From assembly GCA_013151415.1 (NCBI GenBank), contig JAADII010000118.1, forward strand, positions 1-39,318: a stretch of 39,318 bases of DNA. The letters are read 5' to 3'. A program made the translations under genes and the position numbers. The number at the start of each line of letters is the position of its first letter. Position 1 is the stretch's first letter. The stretch comes from Chloroflexota bacterium (GTDB lineage: Bacteria > Chloroflexota > Anaerolineae > J102). Positions 33,690 through 39,318 of this stretch are shown here, piece after piece. Below the pieces are notes generated by a model that was not told the origin of the DNA, did not search any database, and worked only from the letters and a program-made list of their open reading frames with translations.

Positions 33690-34487
33690 ATGAATTTGAC
33701 TTCCCGAACGATTCTCATCACCGGCGCGTCGCGCGGCATTGGCGCGGCCGCTGCGCGCGCGTTCGCGCGTTATCCGGTTTGTCTTGGCCTGCTGGCGCGG
33801 TCGCAAGAACGGCTGGTCGCGTTGGCCGAAGAGCTGAACCAAAACCCCAACGTGGAAGCGTTGCCTCTGGTTGCGGATGTATCGGTTCGCGAGGAGGTCG
33901 AACAAGCCGTGGCCCAACTTGAGACTCATTTTGGTGCGGTCGATATTCTGGTGAACAATGCCGGCGTGGGGATGCGCAGCCCAGTGGGCGCGATCGATAT
34001 GGCAAAGGCGCACCTTTTGTTTGAGATCAATTTTTGGGGCGCGATTCACGTTATCGAGGCCGTCTTGCCCGGCATGGAAGCGCAGAGAGATGGGTTGATC
34101 ATCAATATCTCCTCCATCATTGGCCGTCGCGCCATGCCCAATGCAGGCATTTATTGCGCCTCAAAGTTCGCGCTCAATGCGATTTCCGAAGCCATGCGCC
34201 TGGAGCTGCGCGGCAAAAATATTCGCGTCGTCACGTTTTATCCGGGCGTCACCGACACCGATATGACCAAACATGAATTGACGGGCGACGCCACGCATGA
34301 GAGTCGCGGCAAGGTGCGCCGGACGCCCGTCGAAGTGACGGCCCGCGCGATTGTGCGCGCGGCGCAGCGCGAGCCGCGCGACGCCTACGCCACCCTGTTC
34401 GACCGCGTATTCGTGCTTTCGGCCACGCTCTTTCCCGCTCTTATGGATCGAATGCTGGCCCGATTTTACCGGGCTCGCGACGAATAA
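33690..34487 (+). CDS. Short-chain dehydrogenase/reductase
   Basis: 265 residues. The NAD(P)-binding TGASRGIG is at residues 11-18 and NNAG at 89-92. The catalytic residues are S141/S142, Y155 and K159 (INISSIIGRR, YCASK). R15 and R37 near the cofactor favour NADPH. The C-terminal end has a hydrophobic stretch with basic residues (FVLSATLFPALMDRMLARFYRARDE), seen in membrane-associated members such as those acting on ketones of lipids. The substrate is not predictable. The ATG at 33690 has no clear ribosome-binding site, and the terminator just upstream shows that it has its own transcription start. Confidence 0.9.
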   Translation: MNLTSRTILITGASRGIGAAAARAFARYPVCLGLLARSQERLVALAEELNQNPNVEALPLVADVSVREEVEQAVAQLETHFGAVDILVNNAGVGMRSPVGAIDMAKAHLLFEINFWGAIHVIEAVLPGMEAQRDGLIINISSIIGRRAMPNAGIYCASKFALNAISEAMRLELRGKNIRVVTFYPGVTDTDMTKHELTGDATHESRGKVRRTPVEVTARAIVRAAQREPRDAYATLFDRVFVLSATLFPALMDRMLARFYRARDE

Positions 34488-34623
34488 GGCGGGCCGTCGC
34501 GCCCGGTTTACGGCCTCAGGGGCCCACGGTTCGCGCTGTCTCGAACGCATTTTCCATTTTCTTGCCCGACCAACCGAATCTTACAGACTTTGGACGCTAT
34601 TTTCAGGACAAAACGAGCGCCTT

Positions 34624-35913
34624 ATGGACTCCATCGACACCCTTGTTCTCAATATCGCCGAATTGGTCACCCCGCCTGCGAGCGAAAAGGCCCGACATGG
34701 CCGCTCGATGCGCGAGCTTGTTCGTAAAAACGATGCGGCCATAGCCATCCGCGGGGGCCGCATCGTGGCCGTGGGGCCGCGAGCCGAGATGGAATCTCGT
34801 TTTCAATCCAAGCAAATCGTCGACGCCCAAGGTTGTGCGGTGGTTCCCGGATTTGTGGATCCGCATACGCACGCGGTGTGGGTGGGCAAGCGCACAGACG
34901 AGTTTGAACAACGCATCGCCGGCGCCACCTATATGGAGATTATGGCCGCGGGCGGGGGCATTTTGTCTACAGTGCGAGCCACGCGCGAGGCCAAACTCGA
35001 CCAGATCATGGCCGAGACGAAAACCCGGTTGGACCGCATGATGGCTCACGGCACGACCACGGCCGAGATCAAGACCGGTTATGGTCTCGCGTTGGAGTCG
35101 GAGCGCAAGTTGGTGGACGCCATCAATATACTGGATGAAGAACATCCCATGGATTTGGTGTGCACGTTTTTGGGCGCGCACGCGATCCCGCCCGAATACA
35201 AGGAGGATCCCGATGCGTATGTCGATATGGTTGTGGAGGAGATGTTGCCGGAGATCGCGTATATGGTCTACAGGGTGACGCTCAGGGATGGGCGTTCGTA
35301 TCAGCGCCGCGGGGTGCAGTTTTGCGATGTGTTTTGTGAACAAGGCGTGTTTGATGTAAAGCAAACGCGACGCATCCTCGAATCGGCCAGGCGACATGGT
35401 TTGGATTTGAAACTTCATGTGGATGAATTTGAACCCATGGGCGGGACGAGCCTGGCGGTGGAGCTGGGCGCGACGTCGGTGGACCACCTTGTGCGCACCG
35501 GAGAGAAAGAACTGCGCCTGTTGGCCAATTCGGAAACGGTGGGCGTGGCTCTGCCGGGCACGCCCTTTGGGCTTGGTCACACGCGCTTCACGCCCGCGCG
35601 CGCGTTCATTGATATGGGCGGCGCGTTGGCCCTGGCCACAGATTTGAACCCCGGCACGAGTTGGTGCGAATCGATGCCCATGATGATGGCTCTGGCCGCT
35701 CGTTATATGGGCATGACCCCAGCCGAATGTTTGACCGCAGTCACGATAAACGCGGCCCATGCCGTGGGGTTAGGGCGTCAGGTAGGCGCGTTGGCTGCGG
35801 GTTATCAGGCCGATTTTTTGGTTCTAGAGACCGACGATTATCGCGATTTGGTGTATCGATATGGCGTGAATTTGGTGGGCGAGGTGTATAAGCGCGGGGT
35901 GTCCGCGGTCTAA
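34624..35913 (+). CDS. hutI: Imidazolonepropionase (histidine degradation)
   Basis: 429 residues from the ATG at 34624; an upstream open extension overlaps the dehydrogenase gene and is not protein-like. The amidohydrolase metal site begins with H81-T-H83 in DPHTHAVW. Other family motifs are AGATYMEIMAAGGGILSTV, TAEIKTGYGL, FLGAHAIPPEY, LKLHVDEF, ATSVDHL and ALATDLNPGTSW. The enzyme opens the imidazolone ring to give formiminoglutamate. It is slightly longer than usual, with an extra segment around YRVTLRDGRSYQRRG. No hutH, hutU or hutG is present, so the histidine pathway is scattered in this genome or the gene has another role. Confidence 0.93.
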   Translation: MDSIDTLVLNIAELVTPPASEKARHGRSMRELVRKNDAAIAIRGGRIVAVGPRAEMESRFQSKQIVDAQGCAVVPGFVDPHTHAVWVGKRTDEFEQRIAGATYMEIMAAGGGILSTVRATREAKLDQIMAETKTRLDRMMAHGTTTAEIKTGYGLALESERKLVDAINILDEEHPMDLVCTFLGAHAIPPEYKEDPDAYVDMVVEEMLPEIAYMVYRVTLRDGRSYQRRGVQFCDVFCEQGVFDVKQTRRILESARRHGLDLKLHVDEFEPMGGTSLAVELGATSVDHLVRTGEKELRLLANSETVGVALPGTPFGLGHTRFTPARAFIDMGGALALATDLNPGTSWCESMPMMMALAARYMGMTPAECLTAVTINAAHAVGLGRQVGALAAGYQADFLVLETDDYRDLVYRYGVNLVGEVYKRGVSAV

Positions 35914-35941
35914 TTTCAAAACCGGTCAGGTCATCACAGCG

Positions 35942-36853
35942 TTACAAATTGATGAACGGCGCCAGATAACAATCGAGATCATCCCCGATGTCTTCGATCT
36001 CTTCTTCCCGCGGCAGATGTTTCTTGAGACGGCGAAAGTTGGTTACAATCCAAAGATAGAGATCAGTGGGCGTGCGGTCGGGAAAGCGTTTCATCACCCG
36101 ATTCTTTTCGATGATCTCCATAATGGGCGTATACAATTGTTCGTGCCAGGCGCGAACGGCATCGCGCCATTCGCGCGGTTTTTCGCCCGGCTTGCGGTTG
36201 AGATAGCGAAAAAGCGCAATATGGCGAAGCAAGCGAGCATAGAGTTTGGGTTGCGTCAGGCGCAAATCCACATTTGGCAAAATTTTGTCGGCTTCGGTCA
36301 CGCGTAGAAAGTCTGCATAGGCCTCGACAGCGGGTAGATCGTCGGGTTTTAGGCCGGGGTGCAAAGGCACGCGCGAGGTGAGCTCCATGACATGGGCCTG
36401 AATGGTCTTATCGCCTCGCGCCCGACACACCGACACGCGATGATGGCCGTCGCGCACGAAATAAATGTCGCCGATCTTATACAATTCGACCGGCGGCATG
36501 GGCAAACCCTGGCTGCGCGCCGTGGCCACGCGCTCCCAACGATCGCGCAATGCGCTATGCCGGGGCAAAAATGCAAGATCGAAGTCGCGATACCGGTCCA
36601 CACTGCCCCGAATTTTCTCCAAAGGCACTTCTTGCAATCCCAAGTCCACCGGTTCTCCCACAGCCACCGCACCGCTCAAACGCCCAAATTCCAAGAGATG
36701 ATTTTGGTATCCCCGTAAAAACGCCACGACATCGTTGAGAAAGGCTTTTGTGCGCGCCCGCTTGAATTCGCGCGTGGCGGGCGCGTCGGCGCCAAATTGC
36801 GCGGCGAGCAAGGCTTCCTGCTGATGACGTTTGGCCGCGTCGAGATCATTCAT
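35942..36853 (-). CDS. ParB/sulfiredoxin-fold domain protein with DUF4032-like tail
   Basis: 303 residues from the ATG with complement at 36851-36853; a GTG four codons earlier is an alternative. The core VELYKIGDIYFVRDGHHRVSVCRARG is the ParB N-terminal/sulfiredoxin-type motif, with the GHHR signature that in this fold binds nucleotide. The C-terminal part contains WHEQLYTPIMEIIEKN and FPDRTPTDLYLWI, a combination I recall from DUF4032-type proteins of Actinobacteria and Chloroflexota. Its role is unknown; binding or hydrolysing a nucleotide is plausible. It ends 28 bp from hutI, convergently, and lies 45 bp after the metallophosphoesterase gene on the same strand. Confidence 0.75.
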   Translation of the reverse strand: MNDLDAAKRHQQEALLAAQFGADAPATREFKRARTKAFLNDVVAFLRGYQNHLLEFGRLSGAVAVGEPVDLGLQEVPLEKIRGSVDRYRDFDLAFLPRHSALRDRWERVATARSQGLPMPPVELYKIGDIYFVRDGHHRVSVCRARGDKTIQAHVMELTSRVPLHPGLKPDDLPAVEAYADFLRVTEADKILPNVDLRLTQPKLYARLLRHIALFRYLNRKPGEKPREWRDAVRAWHEQLYTPIMEIIEKNRVMKRFPDRTPTDLYLWIVTNFRRLKKHLPREEEIEDIGDDLDCYLAPFINL

Positions 36854-36898
36854 GGCCGCGTTCACTCGAAATTAGTCTGAGATTCGGCTCCACCTCGA

Positions 36899-37582
36899 TC
36901 ACCCATCTTCTCGCCCAAAATGCAAATCGAGCAAGCGGTAAGGATAGACATTGATGATCTCGGTGGATTCGTAGCGCGAACGGGTGACGGTGCGATTGCT
37001 GTAGACGTGTTGGTGACCATGCAACAAATAGCGGGGCCGAAACCAACGCATGAACGCCAGGAAGGCGTGAAAGCCGATGTGAGGCCTGTCTTTGGCGTCG
37101 TGAATGCCAAAGGGCGGCGAGTGGGTGATCAATACATCGATGGCGCGTCCGTAGAGCAGGCGATTCATCAATAAGCTGGGCGCCCAGGTAAGCACCTGCA
37201 TCCACATCTCGTTTTGGGTGTATTGATACCTGGGATTCTGGTTATAACGGTGCGAACCTTCCAAACCGCCAATGATCAAGCCATCCACCATGCGCGTAAC
37301 GCCGTGCAGATTCACGCCGCCGGGCGGCTCTTTGACCACAGTTCTGTTGGAGCGATGTTCGGGGCGGTCATGGTTTCCGTGCACATAATAAAGCGGCTTG
37401 CCCAACACTGTCACAATGTATTCAAGATAGTAATAGGGCAGGTCGCCGCAACCCACGATAAAGTCTACGTCACCGGCAAATTTTCGCACCTGTGGGCCAT
37501 AAATGCGCGGTTCAACCTTGTCGCTAATGGCAAGGACGCGATATGCATCGCGGCGGTGCGTGTCGATCAGGGCCACGGTCAA
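36899..37582 (-). CDS. Metallophosphoesterase
   Basis: About 227 residues. No ATG is available near the N-terminus. A TTG at 37582 overlaps the stop of the LON-domain gene by 4 bp (TTGA) and is the likely start; a TTG at 37597 is another. Motifs of the calcineurin-type fold are GCGDLP (G46-D47), GNHD (N70-H71), THSPPFG and GHQH. The first motif, usually DxH, reads S-D21-K-V here, so one metal ligand is missing or replaced. I recall a subfamily with SD-x-V in this place, so it is probably a family trait and not damage. It may hydrolyse nucleotides or phospho-lipids. It lies between a LON-domain protein and a ParB-like protein in one leftward unit. Confidence 0.85.
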   Translation of the reverse strand: MTVALIDTHRRDAYRVLAISDKVEPRIYGPQVRKFAGDVDFIVGCGDLPYYYLEYIVTVLGKPLYYVHGNHDRPEHRSNRTVVKEPPGGVNLHGVTRMVDGLIIGGLEGSHRYNQNPRYQYTQNEMWMQVLTWAPSLLMNRLLYGRAIDVLITHSPPFGIHDAKDRPHIGFHAFLAFMRWFRPRYLLHGHQHVYSNRTVTRSRYESTEIINVYPYRLLDLHFGREDG

Positions 37583-38244
37583 TTCAAATTCATCCAACCC
37601 TCGCTGCCAAATCCGGTGAGGCTGGTGGCGAACAAGGTGGTGTTGATCCAGTCCATCAGATTTAATTCCGAAGCGAGGTGTATGATTTCCTGACGGAGAA
37701 CCCGCGAAATATGGTCGAGAACAAGCAATTCTTGCTTGGCTTCGTTGCTGATCTGCAGCACCATAGCCGTGAGATAAGCCACTTCCAAAGGCGTTTCCGG
37801 CATTTCCTGAATTTGAAAGCGGAAGCCCGAAGCTCGCGTGAGCGCTTCCAGATAATCATCGAGCATGCGTCGGACGCGACCGGCCAATATCTGGCTCTGT
37901 TCGCTTTCCGTCTCCAGCAGAGGCAGGGTGACGACTTCGGCGGTGAGATAAGGCTCGTCTAGATGGAATTGTTCGACGCGAAAGCGATCTCCGCCGTAAA
38001 CGCCGATGCCATAGGTGCCATCGGGCAACATCTCCACTTGGGCAATGTGTGCAAACACACCAACCGTATGGGGCAATGGTTTTTCTTCACCTCGAGCCGG
38101 CTTGCGGGCCAAAACCAGCCCAAAAGGACGATTGCTTCTCATGCATTCGTGCAACATGGCGCGATGGCGCGGCTCGAAGACGCGCAGCGTCTGAACCTTG
38201 CCGGGAAAGAGCACAAGGGGAAGGGGGAAAAGTGGAACGCGCAT
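37579..38244 (-). CDS. Stand-alone LON substrate-binding domain protein
   Basis: 221 residues from the ATG with complement at 38242-38244, giving the typical start MRVPLFPLPLVLFPG. It continues with LRVFEPRHRAMLHECMRSNRPFGLV, TVGVFAHIAQVEMLPDGTYGI and GGDRFRV, all hallmarks of the N-terminal domain of Lon protease. There is no ATPase or protease domain. Free LON domains are common, but their role is poorly known; binding of misfolded or degron-bearing proteins is assumed. A helical bundle (about residues 135-200) completes the domain. Its stop overlaps the probable start of the metallophosphoesterase gene. Confidence 0.9.
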   Translation of the reverse strand: MRVPLFPLPLVLFPGKVQTLRVFEPRHRAMLHECMRSNRPFGLVLARKPARGEEKPLPHTVGVFAHIAQVEMLPDGTYGIGVYGGDRFRVEQFHLDEPYLTAEVVTLPLLETESEQSQILAGRVRRMLDDYLEALTRASGFRFQIQEMPETPLEVAYLTAMVLQISNEAKQELLVLDHISRVLRQEIIHLASELNLMDWINTTLFATSLTGFGSEGWMNLN

Positions 38245-38349
38245 GGTTCGTAAGATGGGGGAATTGGGGTGGGGGAACAAGGGTGTTGCGTAGGCTTTTA
38301 TCCGAAGACTGGCTCTATCGGATAACCGTTGCGTCATGCGCAATACGCG

Positions 38350-39318
38350 CTATTTGATGATCTCTCGCACGAGCATGGTCGCGTACGCGCCTTTGGGAAG
38401 AAAGAAACGCAGGGTGAAGCCAAGGGGATGAGGATCAAGCTCGATGGGTTGCAGAAAAATGCGGCCGGCCCGGCGGTTGCCCTCCACGCGATGGCGTCGC
38501 CATTGCGCTTCGGTGACCGGACTTTGGGCCAGAATTTCCGCCTCCAAGGCCGCGGCCTCGCTCGCGGGTTGTCGCATTTTATAGCCAAAGAGCGGGCCAG
38601 TGAAGGTGATCTCCCCGCGATGGAAACGGGGCTGCTCTGTTTCGGCGTCTTCCACCAAAAACATGCCGCCGGTGTCGGTTTTCTTGGCCAGATCACCGGG
38701 CAAAATACGGGTGAAAAGACCTCGCTCCATGCGCAGAGCGAGGTATCGATTGAACAAATAAGACTGATAGGCCGAAGTGAGCAATTTGTGCAACCATTTT
38801 GCCTTAGGTCGGCGTTTTTGTCCAATCAGAATGGCAAGCCCTTCTTGTGCGTTGTCGCCGTAGTGACCAAATCGTTGTTCTCCGAAGAAATTGGGCAAAC
38901 CGCGCGCATGCAACGCCTCGATGATGGCCTCCGCTCGCGCCAACGCGTCGGCCGCGGAGGGATGAAGCACGGTGATGGTGAAGCGATTGCCCAGAAGATG
39001 GCCGGGGCGCAGTTTGCGGTTGTGAGGTATGGCCCAATGAATCTCGAACCTCAGCTCATCGGGCAGGTTTTTCAGTTGCTCCGGTTTCACGCCCGGAAGC
39101 GAAAACACTTGCGTCGTGCGCGCGTGGCGATCCTTGAGTCCCGCATAACCAATGCCCCTGGCGTCGATGCCCAGCGCTCGCGCCAGGTCCTCCACCACCT
39201 GACGCGTAGTGCGACCCGAACGCGTCAGGCGCACGAAAAGATGATCCCCCTCGCCGCCTGGCTCATAGAGAGGGACCTCCTCCACCACGAAATGCTCCGG
39301 TTCGACCTTGATCTGGCC
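38350..39318 (-). CDS. truD: tRNA pseudouridine synthase D (5' end outside window)
   Basis: The frame is open to the window edge. The visible protein begins GQIKVEPEHFVVEEVPLYEPGG, the usual TruD opening, so only a short N-terminal piece is missing. The catalytic aspartate is in YAGLKDRHARTTQ. Other TruD motifs are HLLGNRFTITV, GLPNFFGEQRFGHYGDN and LLTSAYQSYLFNRYL. The enzyme converts U13 of tRNA-Glu to pseudouridine. A TRUD-specific insert follows the catalytic core. It ends 105 bp before the LON-domain gene on the same strand. Confidence 0.95.
   Translation of the reverse strand, partial: GQIKVEPEHFVVEEVPLYEPGGEGDHLFVRLTRSGRTTRQVVEDLARALGIDARGIGYAGLKDRHARTTQVFSLPGVKPEQLKNLPDELRFEIHWAIPHNRKLRPGHLLGNRFTITVLHPSAADALARAEAIIEALHARGLPNFFGEQRFGHYGDNAQEGLAILIGQKRRPKAKWLHKLLTSAYQSYLFNRYLALRMERGLFTRILPGDLAKKTDTGGMFLVEDAETEQPRFHRGEITFTGPLFGYKMRQPASEAAALEAEILAQSPVTEAQWRRHRVEGNRRAGRIFLQPIELDPHPLGFTLRFFLPKGAYATMLVREIIK

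Overview
The window looks like chromosomal DNA of a mesophilic or moderately thermophilic member of the Chloroflexota (Anaerolineae-like). This is an inference from gene content and style: GC-rich coding with many GCG/GGC runs, few strong Shine-Dalgarno sites, a GlgC plus degenerate GlgC-like pair, a three-gene 2-oxoacid dehydrogenase set, several cobalamin-type radical SAM proteins, an ArnT-like glycosyltransferase and a sortase. I see no rRNA, tRNA, CRISPR array, transposase or phage gene, so this is not an obvious island.

Layout. Positions 1-6356 (+) encode cell-surface products: the tail of a Pro-rich secreted protein, an Asp-box repeat protein, a small membrane protein and a secreted zinc metalloprotease. 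A degenerate inverted repeat (6387-6517) follows. Positions 6629-15457 (mostly -) hold four radical SAM genes and a flippase-like membrane protein, interrupted by a + strand isoaspartyl peptidase and a repeat-rich coiled-coil nuclease-like gene. Positions 15660-19162 (-) are the E1 alpha, E1 beta and E2 genes of a 2-oxoacid dehydrogenase complex; E3 is absent here. Positions 19494-20822 (+) hold a small unknown gene and argC. Positions 20851-22995 (-) hold a large membrane glycosyltransferase.

Positions 23494-28893 (+) hold a receiver-like/DUF309 fusion, then glgC, a catalytically degenerate glgC paralogue, a patatin-like lipase and a KDPG-aldolase-like protein lacking the Schiff-base lysine; a 45-codon SEC-C gene lies on the - strand at 24300-24437. 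Positions 28994-34487 hold an unknown gene, a CRP/FNR-type regulator, a class V aminotransferase, msrA, a sortase and a short-chain dehydrogenase. Positions 34624-39318 hold hutI (+) and then, on the - strand, truD (cut by the window end), a LON-domain protein, a metallophosphoesterase and a ParB-like protein.

The points most worth pursuing are the radical SAM/flippase cluster with a consensus promoter and palindromic operator, the two apparent pseudoenzymes in and just after the glycogen operon, and a gene-free stretch at 30552-30915 carrying a promoter between 13-bp inverted repeats. All homology statements come from motif recognition, without any database search.
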